Below are positions 24,067-33,489 of a stretch of 40,685 nucleotides of DNA, piece after piece (the stretch's first letter is position 1; every line of letters starts with the position of its first letter). This DNA comes from an uncultured Bacillota bacterium (lineage in GTDB: Bacteria; Bacillota; Clostridia; Peptostreptococcales; Anaerovoracaceae). The notes beneath the pieces were generated by a model. The model saw nothing but the letters and a program-made list of their open reading frames with translations. It did no database searches and was not told the origin of the DNA. A program made the translations under genes and the position numbers. Location of the stretch: positions 1 to 40,685 of the forward strand of contig CASDUO010000025.1 of assembly GCA_949284065.1 (NCBI GenBank). The letters are read 5' to 3'.

Positions 24067-25341
24067 TTATTTCTTCGCCATATCAGCAAATGCTTTTTCA
24101 TTGAGATAGTCCGCATATTCGGAATCCATCTCTCTGATGCCTGCCGGGAATTCGTACTCTGCTAAAAGATCTATGAAGGGCTCCGATTCGAAGCTTTCGG
24201 GGCCGTACACACCTTCAGCCTTCCATATGCCTTTTGCGATCAGTTCCATGGAAATCACGGGACCTACCGCTGTCTGTGCAACTACGGAATTGGTCGTATA
24301 TTTCTTGATACATTCCTGGTTGTCTGCTACCTGATAAAGGTATACCGATCTATACATGCCGTCTTTCTTACCTGTTACCCATGTGCCTGCACAGCCTTTT
24401 CCAGTCATCTTCATGGTTGCATCTACAGGGGAAGGGATGACTTTCACCAGGAAATCTCTCGGTGTTATTTCGCTGTCGCCGACCTTTATCTTCTTGTCCT
24501 TATCGGAGAGTCCCAGCTCTCTGAGGTCGAGAAGTAGTTTCCTGAAGTCAGCGGGGACACCGTATTTGAATGTGACTCTCTTACAGTCGATGACTCTGGG
24601 GACCAGAAGCACTTCCTCGTGCTCTACGTTGATCACTTCAACATCGCCTATGCCACCGGGGAAGTTGAATATCTCAGGCTCGGAGAAGTTCTCTGTACAG
24701 AACCAGCCCTTGTCCTTTTCCCATACGACGGGAGGATTGAGACATTCCTCTATGGTGGTCCATACGGAGAATCCGAAATATCCCACGTCTTCACCTGCAT
24801 AGTTGTCTCCATCACGCACGTTCACCTCATCGATCTCATCGAAGAGATGATCCTGTGCGAACCTTGCGAACACGTCTGCCATACCGGGTTCCACACCCAT
24901 ACCCACCAGCGCCAGATTGCCTGCCTTCTTCCAGTCTTCATGTCTGTCGAACTGGTAATCGCCCAGTTTTATGTTTGCTTTTTCAAAAGGCTTTTCCGGG
25001 TCAGGAGTGGAAAGGGTCATCGCCGCGTCCATGTACATAGATCCCGCTTTGAGACATGTGTCAAATATACACTCGTTGAATTCCGGCTCTACTGCGTTCA
25101 TGGTCATGTCGATGTCATGTTTTTTGATGAGAGCCTCTATGTCGGCAGCGTCCCTTGCATTCACCTTTTCGGCCACGAATTTTCCGCCGCCGCATATGTT
25201 CTCGGCGACTTCTTTCGCTCTGGCTTCGTTATAGTCGGCCATTACGACTTTTTCCGCCCAATCGGCTTTGTCTCCTCTTCGTTTGATGATAGTGGCCATG
25301 GATGTTCCCACGCCGCCTGCACCGATAATCAAAATCTTCAT
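24067..25341 (-). CDS. Saccharopine dehydrogenase family protein
   Basis: This 424-residue protein opens with a Rossmann NAD(P) loop, ILIIGAGGVGTSMA (3-16), followed by a catalytic-type domain with GMGVEPGMADVFARF (147-161) as in the saccharopine-dehydrogenase/LYS9 and carboxynorspermidine-dehydrogenase family. It could act on lysine, saccharopine or a related amino acid. Substrate cannot be set from sequence. It has its own promoter (25469-25497), an ACGGAGG ribosome site and a terminator shared with rluB. An AraC-type gene lies upstream on the same strand. Its closeness to the lysine genes suggests an alternative lysine or diamine reaction; that is inference. Confidence 0.75.
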   Translation of the reverse strand: MKILIIGAGGVGTSMATIIKRRGDKADWAEKVVMADYNEARAKEVAENICGGGKFVAEKVNARDAADIEALIKKHDIDMTMNAVEPEFNECIFDTCLKAGSMYMDAAMTLSTPDPEKPFEKANIKLGDYQFDRHEDWKKAGNLALVGMGVEPGMADVFARFAQDHLFDEIDEVNVRDGDNYAGEDVGYFGFSVWTTIEECLNPPVVWEKDKGWFCTENFSEPEIFNFPGGIGDVEVINVEHEEVLLVPRVIDCKRVTFKYGVPADFRKLLLDLRELGLSDKDKKIKVGDSEITPRDFLVKVIPSPVDATMKMTGKGCAGTWVTGKKDGMYRSVYLYQVADNQECIKKYTTNSVVAQTAVGPVISMELIAKGIWKAEGVYGPESFESEPFIDLLAEYEFPAGIREMDSEYADYLNEKAFADMAKK

Positions 25342-25607
25342 CAGTTCTACCTCCGTAAATTCAGTCCTTCAATATCTTTTCTCTGCACCTTCAGCCTGTG
25401 GCGTCATCTTGTCTTTGCCTTGCCGAATGCCCCGGGCTGTCTACTTGTCTGTATCACGTCTTGAATCAATTCTACTACCGCGGATTTTCGTTTTCAATCA
25501 TGGACTTGCTGTATTGATGTTATTATTTTGCTCTGTTGTCCCCACAGTGTTTTCAATGATTTATTATGGTTTTGTGATTTCTTTGCTCTTTGTTTTTCCC
25601 CGGATCC
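25342..25607 (-). promoter_or_regulatory. Promoter and leader of the saccharopine-dehydrogenase-family gene
   Basis: This gap of about 330 bases up to the next gene holds no ORF. On minus, TTGAAA (25497-25492), 17 bases, TAGAAT (25474-25469) is a good SigA promoter, giving a leader near 120 bases. I found no sigma-54 element here. Apart from the terminator at its upstream end I see nothing else. Confidence 0.65.
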
Positions 25608-25632
25608 AAAAAAAAGAGGGGCCTCGCCCCTC
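25608..25632 (-). terminator. Intrinsic terminator of the AraC-type gene
   Basis: On minus, GAGGGGC-GAG-GCCCCTC is a perfect 7-bp stem followed directly by eight U. It lies 39 bases after the regulator stop codon. Confidence 0.9.
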
Positions 25633-25670
25633 CCGTAACAGCACGCCATTTATCACAGGTGCGGGACCCG

Positions 25671-27203
25671 TCATCCGACAGGCTCTATGAGTATGAGTTC
25701 ACCGCAAAACCCCTTGAGTGTGGTCCTTATGCTCAAGGTCTCCGTGGCATTGAGCAACCTGCTCTCCACTTCGGGAAGAGAATTCCAGTTCTCAAGGATG
25801 GCCTTCCTCATATCTCCCTTGTCGTCCTTTTCTATGAGGTGTCTGTATGCCGCAAGATAGCTTTCGGGTTTGAACCTGTAACTGTATGCCTTGAACTCGC
25901 CTGAAAGGTTGTTTATCCTGAACAAGGCCTCCATTTCCACGTCGTAAGCCGCAAGAGCCTCATAGATCTCTTTTTTATCCTTGAGCTTCATGAGTTTGCT
26001 TCCCAGCTGATCTTCCATATTGAATATCAGCAGGCTGATCCCTCCTCTGGCTCTGTCCACAGTCACTATATATCCCTTTTCCTTGGCTAAAACATCTTCT
26101 CCGAGACTCGCCATTATCCTGTAAAGCCCGGATATGGGCTCGTTTATTTTCCTTTCGAATATTTTTTCCATGGCGGACTTGGGACTTTTTTCCCACTTGG
26201 CTACAGTATCGTTCATGTCCAGGTCCACGATCACCGGAGCAGGTTTCTGCTTTTTCATATAGTCCGTATACACCTTTTTTTCCTGGGTCCGTATGGCCTC
26301 TTCTATTTCCGTCGGTGTGCATCTGCGCAGCACACCGTTGCTTTCACCGCCTCTGACCTTGCCTGTATACTTTTTCCTGTACTCGGAAGGGTGCATACCG
26401 AACCATGTCTCAAAATGCTTCACGTAGTACCTGACTGCGGAAAACCCTGTCTCTTCGGCTATGGTACTTATTTTTTTGTTTGTCCCCAAAAGGAGTTTTT
26501 CCGACTCTTCCACTCTTATGAAGCTGAGCAGGTCCTGGAAACTGAGTCCCGTGGCCTCCTTTATCACATGAGAGAGATAGTAGATAGACAGATGCTCCCT
26601 GTCTGCTATCTCACCCAGGGTGAGCTTACGATAGTAGTTGTCATACATATAGTCTACGATGCGGTTGAGCCTTCCTGCCAAAACCTTGTTGCCCCGTTTC
26701 GTGACCTCGTTGACGAACCTTCCGTCTTCCAGGAGAAAATATTTGAAATCCGCTTCCATTGCCCCTATAAGGTTGTGGATGCTCTCGATTATATTCTCCT
26801 CATATCCGTATCCCTTTTGTAAAAGCTCCATCATCACTCTCGCCATTATGGTGCGCAGCCCGTCCAGGGCTTCGTCATCGTCTGAGTTCTGATCGGTCAC
26901 ATAAAAACTGTTTTTCAGGCTGTCATAGTATATACCAAAGTATGTCAGGTCGATCTGGAGCATCATCACCATGTTCTCCTCACCGTCGATCTTTTCGAAA
27001 CTGTGCATCTCCCTGTCATTGAATATGTATATGTCCCCTTCTTTCAGGACCTGGGTGTAGCAACCGTTCCTCATAGTTATCATGCCCTTGAGGATGTACA
27101 CCACTTCCATATCCTCATGGAAGTGTATGGGATATTCATCTATCTCTGCGGTCAAAACATTTATCGGTAACGTATCCTTATATACTATTTTCTCCTTCAG
27201 CAC
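25671..27203 (-). CDS. AraC-type regulator with cupin domain and long C-terminal extension
   Basis: This 510-residue protein starts at GTG with GGAGGGG ahead. Residues 10-95 form a cupin-like ligand domain (YPIHFHEDMEVVYILKG, GDIYIFNDREMHSFEK). Residues 178-280 are the double AraC helix-turn-helix (LTLGEIADREHLSIYYLSHVI and KISTIAEETGFSAVRYYVKHF, then WFGMHPSEYRKKY). A further 230 residues follow, a place where most AraC proteins end. The tail resembles the family that couples AraC domains to a glycoside-hydrolase-39-like region, but without visible catalytic motifs, so it may be a second sensor. Its target is unknown; the gene downstream (25341) is the simplest guess. Confidence 0.82.
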   Translation of the reverse strand: MLKEKIVYKDTLPINVLTAEIDEYPIHFHEDMEVVYILKGMITMRNGCYTQVLKEGDIYIFNDREMHSFEKIDGEENMVMMLQIDLTYFGIYYDSLKNSFYVTDQNSDDDEALDGLRTIMARVMMELLQKGYGYEENIIESIHNLIGAMEADFKYFLLEDGRFVNEVTKRGNKVLAGRLNRIVDYMYDNYYRKLTLGEIADREHLSIYYLSHVIKEATGLSFQDLLSFIRVEESEKLLLGTNKKISTIAEETGFSAVRYYVKHFETWFGMHPSEYRKKYTGKVRGGESNGVLRRCTPTEIEEAIRTQEKKVYTDYMKKQKPAPVIVDLDMNDTVAKWEKSPKSAMEKIFERKINEPISGLYRIMASLGEDVLAKEKGYIVTVDRARGGISLLIFNMEDQLGSKLMKLKDKKEIYEALAAYDVEMEALFRINNLSGEFKAYSYRFKPESYLAAYRHLIEKDDKGDMRKAILENWNSLPEVESRLLNATETLSIRTTLKGFCGELILIEPVG

Positions 27204-27979
27204 TTTTCCCCTCCGTAGTCTCTTCAGTCCTTTCTCTTTTTCCGGCGATCCACCTTGTCAGGTCGTCCCTGTTATCTCATCCTGCCCTGTTCCCGCTCTG
27301 CTATATCCCGCGGTCACGTGCATCTTCCGCTTTGCTGCCCTGTCACTTCATTGTACTACTTTGCTCATTGCGGCGCGACGATTTTCCAATATTGTGTTTT
27401 TCCATTTTTTTACTTTTTTAACTTGTTATGTAATTGTATTATGTAAACTCTTTCCTTCCTTTTCGCAGACCTTTTTTCACACGGCGAAATCGTTGATTTA
27501 TCAATGCCCCATGATTTTTCCACAAGCCGAATAAAATTGTATACGATTTTATCCACTGCGCTCTGTGGAAAAGTGTTTTTTTGAAACCTCAGTATTTCCA
27601 ACGCTTTAAACGATATTTTGTTTGCCCCTTCCTTTATTTATCCACAGTTTTCGTGCATTATATGTAACTGTGATTTTCTTCCATCCATCCTTCCCCATCC
27701 TTGAGCCACACCGTTGGAAATCCGCCATTTCGGTAAAAATATGTTAAACAATATTATTTTATCCGCCCATCCGTATCTCTCGGTGCTTTTTTGTCATTAT
27801 ACCTTACTTTTATTAGTTTGTGTTATAATATTTGCGTATGTGCATAAGTTTGTTATCATATGGATCATTTATATATGGTCTGAAAGCAACTTAATAGTGA
27901 TTTTTCCGACCCGGATAGATATACCAAAAGCTTTCGCTCAGCGATACGATGAAGGCTGTGCGGCAGGAAGGAGAAAAAA
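27204..27979. other. AT-rich 776-base non-coding region with DnaA-box-like 9-mers
   Basis: No convincing gene is present. Between 27473 and 27646 lie five DnaA-box-like 9-mers: a perfect TTATCCACA (27638-27646), and one-mismatch forms at 27473-27481 (TTTTTCACA), 27516-27524 (TTTTCCACA), 27549-27557 (TTATCCACT) and 27564-27572 (TGTGGAAAA, minus). A run of very AT-rich sequence follows (27780-27900). This could be a DnaA-regulated or DnaA-titrating region or an origin-like element. The usual oriC neighbours are absent, so an origin is not claimed. Confidence 0.5.
27821..27829 (+). promoter_or_regulatory. Extended -10 promoter of the alaX-type gene
   Basis: TGTTATAAT is a perfect extended -10. 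No -35 stands at the right distance, which is tolerated in this promoter class. Transcription would start near 27836, leaving about 145 bases of leader before the TTG start. Confidence 0.55.
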
Positions 27980-29215
27980 TTGAAAACGAGGAAACTGTAT
28001 TACGAAGATGTATATATGAAAGAATGTGATGCCACGGTCATATCCGTATCCGATGACTCCATACTCTTTGACAGGACCATATTTTTCCCCACAGGAGGAG
28101 GCCAAAGCTGCGATCTCGGCACTGTAGATGATCTTCCTGTGATAGATGTTGAGGAAAAGACAGGCCCCGGCCTTGACGGAAACACCGATCGGCTCATATG
28201 GCATAAAGTGGATCCGGGCCGGGACGGACATATGCCTGAAAAAGGTGCAGTGATGAAAATGAAGATACTATGGGACCGGCGTTTTGACAACATGCAGCGC
28301 CACTGCGGTGAACACATACTGAGTGGTGTGTTGCACAGAGAATTCGGCGCCGTCAACAAAGGGTTCCATATGGGAGAGAATTATATGACTGTGGATATGG
28401 ACTGCCCCGAAGAGATCACCATGGAAAAAGCTCTGAAGGCAGAGGCCGGTACCAATCGCATCATATGGGAAAATCTCCCCGTGAAACGGCGTATCTTTGA
28501 GACACGCCGCCAGGCAGAGGATCTTGCCCTGCGAAAACCTTTAGCCATAGATGAGGAAATATCCATAGTATCCATAGGCGATGAAAATGACCCGTCGGAC
28601 TGTGTGGCCTGCTGCGGGACACATCCCGCATTTTCCGGCCAGGTGGGTCTTCTGAAAATATATAAAGTGGAAAAGAATAAATCCATGTACCGTATATACT
28701 TTGAGGCGGGCAAACGGGCCATGGAGGACTACGATGCTAAGCATGCCCTTGTATCGCAAATAGGCGATGACCTCTCTGCCGGCATGGATGATATACCGGA
28801 AAAGTACAAGGCCTACAAGGATAAAAACCAGTCTGCCCACAGGGAACTGACTCTGTTGCGCAAGGCTGTTACGAAACGCGAAGTACAGGATATATCGGCG
28901 GAAATGTCAAAGCTCCACGGAGGCATCGTAATAAGGCGATATGATTTCTTCGGCGCCCGCGAGCTTCAAAAGCTGGGCAGCAGTCTGGAAAAGGAAACAA
29001 CCCGATGGGGCGGCCTCCTGCTTTTGGCAGCTCTACACGAAAAGGTCCTGCTCCTGTTTTCCGGCGGTGAGCATGACTGCCGCCGCCTTGCAGATGAACT
29101 GGCTCCCGATTTCGGCGGCCGCGGCGGAGGCCGCCCCGATCACAGCCGCATAACCTTCCATTCAACACAGGATATGGACGCCTTCATAGACCATCTCGCC
29201 GGCTCGTTGGAATGA
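27980..29215 (+). CDS. AlaX-type alanyl-tRNA editing hydrolase (long form with DHHA1)
   Basis: This 411-residue free-standing editing protein is related to the second half of alanyl-tRNA synthetase and removes serine or glycine wrongly loaded on tRNA-Ala. The start is TTG at 27980, set by GGAAGGAG seven bases upstream. Residues 34-42 (IFFPTGGGQ) and the zinc site His108/His112 (HCGEH) with Cys211/His215 (CCGTH) define the editing domain. The C-terminal DHHA1 domain shows LLLFSGG and later FGGRGGGRPDHSR. One cysteine replaces the usual first glycine of CGGTH. It is monocistronic. Confidence 0.9.
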   Translation: MKTRKLYYEDVYMKECDATVISVSDDSILFDRTIFFPTGGGQSCDLGTVDDLPVIDVEEKTGPGLDGNTDRLIWHKVDPGRDGHMPEKGAVMKMKILWDRRFDNMQRHCGEHILSGVLHREFGAVNKGFHMGENYMTVDMDCPEEITMEKALKAEAGTNRIIWENLPVKRRIFETRRQAEDLALRKPLAIDEEISIVSIGDENDPSDCVACCGTHPAFSGQVGLLKIYKVEKNKSMYRIYFEAGKRAMEDYDAKHALVSQIGDDLSAGMDDIPEKYKAYKDKNQSAHRELTLLRKAVTKREVQDISAEMSKLHGGIVIRRYDFFGARELQKLGSSLEKETTRWGGLLLLAALHEKVLLLFSGGEHDCRRLADELAPDFGGRGGGRPDHSRITFHSTQDMDAFIDHLAGSLE

Positions 29216-29242
29216 CCTTAGATCCCCTTATTCCATACAATC

Positions 29243-29275
29243 ACAAACGGAGGGAACATCCCTCCGTTTGTTTTA
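29243..29275. terminator. Bidirectional terminator between the alaX-type gene and preA
   Basis: ACAAACGGAGGG (29243-29254) and CCCTCCGTTTGT (29260-29271) make a perfect 12-bp stem with loop AACAT, followed on plus by UUUA. On minus the U-tract is weaker, but it can still help to stop preTA transcripts. Confidence 0.85.
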
Positions 29276-29300
29276 GGAAAGCATCATGAATGCCTTTTTC

Positions 29301-30563
29301 TTATTCGTATTTCGTCCTCAGCTCTATCTTCGCGGGATCGCCTTCACGGCCGGGCTTCCAGCCCATTTCTCCGGGAACTATGCAGTCCGCAACAGGGCAT
29401 ACATTGAGACAGAGATGACATCCTACACACTTGTCCTTATCCAAAGAAGGTTTTCTCTTCTTCTCATCCCATTCGATGGCCTGATGAGCGCCGTCATAGC
29501 AGGATACATAGCATCTGCCGCATCCGATACATTTCCTCGTTTCGAATTTAGGATAGATGATGTAATCTCTGTTGAGGTCCTCTGCAGGGATGATGTTGGG
29601 AAGTGCACATCCGATAAAGTCATCCAGTTTGTCATATCCTCTCTCATCCATGAAATGCATCATACCGGAAATCATGTCCTCTACGATCCTGTAGCCGTAC
29701 TGCATGATAGCAGTGGTCACCTGAACGTTTCGGCATCCCAGAACCAGGAATTCCGCAGCATCTCTCCATGTTTCAATACCGCCTATTCCCGAAAGTTCTA
29801 TATCTTTGAGTTCCGGATCCTGAAGGATCTGTGCACAGAATCTCAGGGCTATGGGTTTTACCGCCGCTCCGGAATATCCGGAAATGGAGGATTTTCCATC
29901 CACTACAGGCATACCTGTGTTATTCTCGAAAGAGATGTTCGTGATGGATTTGATCGTGTTGATACATGATACCGATGCCGCCCCGCCCTTTATAGCAGCC
30001 CTTGCAGGCTCTTCCATATTTTTCAGATTGGGAGTCATCTTGGCTATGAAAGGTATCTTCGTGGTCTCTGAAACGGCTCTGCAATACGCCTCTACCAGCT
30101 CCAGGTTCGTTCCTACGTCGGAACCCATATCGTGAGATGTCATCTGAGGGCAGGAGAAGTTTCCTTCGATCAGGTCGGCTCCGGCTTCTTCGGCCATCTT
30201 TGCGAGCTTCCTCCACTCAGCGTCGCTGCTTCCCATGATGGAAGCCACTACCACTTTGTCGGGATAGTCTTTTTTGAGTCTGTAGATATACTCAAAATTC
30301 TGTTCCGGAGGTTTGTCGGAGATCTGTTCCATGTTTTTGAAACCTACCCAGGGAAGCCCTTCCTTGTTCACCTGGTCGAATCTGGGGGAACACTCGTCCA
30401 TAGCTTCAAGACCTATGGTCTTGAAGAACACGCCGCCCCAGCCGGTCTCAAAGCACTTGGCGACCATGTCATAATTGCCGCCTACCGGCGATGATGAAAG
30501 GAAGAACGGATTTTCACAATCTACGCCCAGATAGTTTATTGATAGATCTTTCTTAACTGCCAT
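29301..30563 (-). CDS. preA: NAD-dependent dihydropyrimidine dehydrogenase subunit PreA
   Basis: This 420-residue flavoprotein with a TIM barrel resembles dihydroorotate dehydrogenase, with the catalytic cysteine Cys138 in NFSCPQM. It ends in two 4Fe-4S motifs (Cys345-348-351-355 in [11 protein letters not shown] and Cys379-382-385-389 in [11 protein letters not shown]). With PreT it interconverts uracil or thymine and the dihydropyrimidine using NADH. In an anaerobe the reductive direction is expected. It starts two bases after the preT stop (AAGGAGTG before the ATG). No oxygen-dependent domains are present. Confidence 0.92.
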   Translation of the reverse strand: MAVKKDLSINYLGVDCENPFFLSSSPVGGNYDMVAKCFETGWGGVFFKTIGLEAMDECSPRFDQVNKEGLPWVGFKNMEQISDKPPEQNFEYIYRLKKDYPDKVVVASIMGSSDAEWRKLAKMAEEAGADLIEGNFSCPQMTSHDMGSDVGTNLELVEAYCRAVSETTKIPFIAKMTPNLKNMEEPARAAIKGGAASVSCINTIKSITNISFENNTGMPVVDGKSSISGYSGAAVKPIALRFCAQILQDPELKDIELSGIGGIETWRDAAEFLVLGCRNVQVTTAIMQYGYRIVEDMISGMMHFMDERGYDKLDDFIGCALPNIIPAEDLNRDYIIYPKFETRKCIGCGRCYVSCYDGAHQAIEWDEKKRKPSLDKDKCVGCHLCLNVCPVADCIVPGEMGWKPGREGDPAKIELRTKYE

Positions 30564-30564
30564 C

Positions 30565-31833
30565 CTATTTCACTCCTTTCTGAAAACTTTCTATTATAGC
30601 TGCAGCAGCATCCTTACCTGAAGCAACTGCTTCCACTACTGTCTTACCGCCGTTTACGATATCTCCGCCTGCATATATCTTGGCAACGTTAGTCTTGCCT
30701 TTTTTATTGACCTTGATGCCGCCCTTTTCGTTGGCTTTTACATCTGCATATGCGGAAAAGTCCTCGGGACCCTGTCCTATGGCGAATACTACTGTATCGG
30801 CCTCCACTTTCAGCTCGGAAGCTTCACAAACTTTTGCTCTGCCCTTGAACTTCATGGCCTCTACTTTTGTCTTGCCTACGACAGAGGCCGGCGCCATGTT
30901 GGTGGTGATCCCTATGCCCAGGGAAAGCGCATACTGGAATTCCACCATGTTGCCGGGAGCCTCTTCAAGAGTCCTTCTGTATACTATGCGTACATCCTTG
31001 GCTCCCAGGAGCTTGGCTGTTACCGCACAATCCACTGCAACGTCGCCGCCGCCTACTACTACTACATTCTTGCCGGGATTGAACTTTTCGCCCTTCTCCC
31101 TGGCTTTCTTGAGATAGTCGTTTGCAGCATAAACGCCTTTGAGGTTGATGCCTCTTATAGAAGGCAGTTTGGGAGCCCAAAGGCCTATTCCCGCAAATAC
31201 TGCGTCGAATCCTTCCAGATCCTTGGGTTTTACTGTCTTGCCCAGGACGAACTTCACACCCAGACCTTTTACTGCTGCGATGTCCTGATCCACGACTTTC
31301 TGAGGCAGTCTGCTGGGAACTATCCCATATGTCAGCACTCCGCCGGGTTTCTTTTCCCTTTCAAAGATAGTTACTCTGTATCCCGCCTTGGCAAGTTCAG
31401 CTGCACATGCCAAAGATGCAGGACCTGCACCTATACATGCCACTGTTTCCTTCTGCTTCTTTGCAGGGGCTTTCAGCGTTTTCATCTTGAACACCTTCTC
31501 CTGCTCCAAAGCATATCTTTGAAGTTTGCCTATCTGGATAGGTTTGTCTATGCCGCATCTTGAACAAGCTTCTTCGCAAAGTCTGTCATACGGGCACACT
31601 CTTGCGCAGGAACCACCCATTACGTTGTTTTCTCTAATGGTTTCGGCGGCACCTTTAACATTCCTAAATCTTATTGATCTGATGAATTTTCCCGGATCGG
31701 TTCCGGCAGGGCAACCTTGGCTGCACGGCGCATCATAACAGAGTAAGCATCTTGCTGCCTCTTCCAGTGCGGTCCTGTGATTGAAACCTTCCTGAGCTTC
31801 GGCAGTATACTTTGCTTTTACTACTTTACTCAT
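30565..31833 (-). CDS. preT: NAD-dependent dihydropyrimidine dehydrogenase subunit PreT
   Basis: This 422-residue FAD and iron-sulfur subunit passes electrons from NADH to PreA. The N-terminal 4Fe-4S domain has eight cysteines (29, 32, 37, 41, 76, 80, 86, 90). The FAD motif [19 protein letters not shown] is at 133-151 and the NAD-side motif [13 protein letters not shown] lies in the middle. It is related to the small subunit of glutamate synthase, but pairing with PreA fixes the role. The operon is preT-preA with AAGGAGGAG before the ATG. Confidence 0.9.
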   Translation of the reverse strand: MSKVVKAKYTAEAQEGFNHRTALEEAARCLLCYDAPCSQGCPAGTDPGKFIRSIRFRNVKGAAETIRENNVMGGSCARVCPYDRLCEEACSRCGIDKPIQIGKLQRYALEQEKVFKMKTLKAPAKKQKETVACIGAGPASLACAAELAKAGYRVTIFEREKKPGGVLTYGIVPSRLPQKVVDQDIAAVKGLGVKFVLGKTVKPKDLEGFDAVFAGIGLWAPKLPSIRGINLKGVYAANDYLKKAREKGEKFNPGKNVVVVGGGDVAVDCAVTAKLLGAKDVRIVYRRTLEEAPGNMVEFQYALSLGIGITTNMAPASVVGKTKVEAMKFKGRAKVCEASELKVEADTVVFAIGQGPEDFSAYADVKANEKGGIKVNKKGKTNVAKIYAGGDIVNGGKTVVEAVASGKDAAAAIIESFQKGVK

Positions 31834-31870
31834 TTGCTCCTCCTTCGCTTTGATTTTTTATGCTTTCCTT

Positions 31871-31895
31871 ATATATCATCCGCTCTCTTACGGAT
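31871..31895 (-). promoter_or_regulatory. Possible preTA promoter with inverted repeat
   Basis: On minus, TGATATATA is an extended -10-like sequence some 40 bases before preT. Just upstream is ATCCG-N8-CGGAT (31878-31895), placed where a repressor would block the promoter. The -35 is poor. The evidence is only suggestive. Confidence 0.35.
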
Positions 31896-31968
31896 CATAC
31901 CATTGGTGTATTTCTAACCACCCATGACCGGCAAAGCACCTGTTTCACCGGTCCGCATCCAATGTATA

Positions 31969-33249
31969 TTATTTGTAGAATTCGTCTGCTTTCAATACTG
32001 CATTGAGCATGACCGTCGCACCTGTGGTGCAATCTTCCGGAGAAGAATACTCGGGCTCACAGTGGGAAAGTCCGTCTTTGCTCTTAACAAAGATCATCGT
32101 CGTAGGCACCACATATGAAGCGAACTGTGCATCATGTCCGGCTCCGGAATTTATCTTTTGCCATTTTGCTCCGATCTCGTCCATAGAGGACTCTACGAAT
32201 CCGACCATGTCCTTATCCCAGTAAACAGTATCTCTCTTCCACTGTTCGCTGATCTCGCACTTACATCCGTTCCATTCCTTCTTGGGGAACTCCTTGATTA
32301 TATCCATGACCTGTGCGAGCACTTTGGGATCCTCATGTCTTACGTCCAGTGAGAATTCCACTTCATCGGGGATCACCGTGTGTACACAAGGATGACATGT
32401 GATCTCACCTGTGGTGTAAACCAGTTCAGGTCTGTTGAGAGCATCGACTTTTTCGTGGAGTTCGCACAGGCAGAGAGCAGCTGCATAGAGAGCGTCGTGT
32501 CTCTTGCTCATGGGGAACGTTCCGGCATGAGCTGCGAATCCCTTGAAGTTTATCCTGTAGTTGAACATGCCCAGCACGCACTGTACTGCGCCTACTTCGT
32601 TACCTGCATCCTCCAGTATCGGTCCCTGTTCGATATGGAGCTCGAACATGCACTGATATTTTTTATCGTTGAACCTGTTTTCCTTAGGTCCTACATATTT
32701 TGAAGCGTTTTTGAGAGCCTCCCCAAAAGTCTCTGCGCTGCCTTCATGAGCCTCTACGGCCTTGGATTGCATCATGTTGTCATACTGGAAATTCTTTGCT
32801 ATTTCAGGCGGCAGCCAGTCATTGCACACTATGCCGCTGACCATCATAGCAGGCGGATAAAGAGAACCCTCCTCGTTTGTCCATATCATCGCCGTGAGAG
32901 GATGTTTATGAGGGATCTTCTGATCGGCAACTGCCTCCAGCACTTCCATGGCGCCCATGACACCAAGTATGCCGTCATAGTTTCCGCCGTTCTTCACAGA
33001 GTCACAATGAGATGCCATGACTATCCTCTTTGCATCGGGATCAGTTCCGGGCAGTGTAGCGTAAATGTTCGCAACGTCGTCAAACTCTATCTCTGCCCCT
33101 ATGGCAGTCATTCTTTTGATAAATTCATCTCTAGCCATCTTGGCTTCCGGTGAAAGGGAGTATCTGGTGATTCCGCCGTGTCCCGCATCACCGAATTGAG
33201 AAAAGGTTTTTATTTTGTCATTCATTCTGGCTACATCGCATTTGTACAT
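31969..33249 (-). CDS. M20 family N-carbamoyl-amino-acid / beta-ureidopropionate amidohydrolase
   Basis: This 426-residue two-metal amidohydrolase has the metal sites His81 (ASHCDSV), Asp92 (NYDGILGV), Glu126-Glu127 (NEEG) and the later FELHIEQGP. The small-domain motif FAAHAGTFPMSKRHD is also typical of the beta-ureidopropionase / allantoate amidohydrolase / carbamoylase branch. Directly after preTA (same strand, 135 bases) the likely substrate is N-carbamoyl-beta-alanine from uracil. The intermediate step, a dihydropyrimidinase, is not in the window. Allantoate or a carbamoyl-amino acid stays possible. The RBS is AAGGAGG. Confidence 0.83.
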   Translation of the reverse strand: MYKCDVARMNDKIKTFSQFGDAGHGGITRYSLSPEAKMARDEFIKRMTAIGAEIEFDDVANIYATLPGTDPDAKRIVMASHCDSVKNGGNYDGILGVMGAMEVLEAVADQKIPHKHPLTAMIWTNEEGSLYPPAMMVSGIVCNDWLPPEIAKNFQYDNMMQSKAVEAHEGSAETFGEALKNASKYVGPKENRFNDKKYQCMFELHIEQGPILEDAGNEVGAVQCVLGMFNYRINFKGFAAHAGTFPMSKRHDALYAAALCLCELHEKVDALNRPELVYTTGEITCHPCVHTVIPDEVEFSLDVRHEDPKVLAQVMDIIKEFPKKEWNGCKCEISEQWKRDTVYWDKDMVGFVESSMDEIGAKWQKINSGAGHDAQFASYVVPTTMIFVKSKDGLSHCEPEYSSPEDCTTGATVMLNAVLKADEFYK

Positions 33250-33489
33250 ACTATGACCTCCTTATTAAAGAATCTTCTCTTTGGTGCCGAGCCGTCTGAC
33301 ACGATCTCCTTTTACATCCGGCTCCGCACCTTTTACATATATTAAAGAAATAAGTGACAATGGATACAGAAGTATTCCACGAAAGTATCATTTGCTTACA
33401 GCCTTACCTACTTCTTTAATTATATACTTCTCATGATAAAAAACAAGAAAATTGAATGATTTTTGTTCAGCAAAATCGTCCGTTGTTTA

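Noticed and set aside
27204..27979. Chromosomal origin (oriC)
   Set aside because: DnaA-box-like sites are present, but the expected gene neighbours and any strand switch are absent. It is kept as a finding but not called an origin.
27714..27983. An 89-codon plus-strand ORF before the alaX-type gene
   Set aside because: It crosses the promoter and leader, has no ribosome site and no recognisable protein features.
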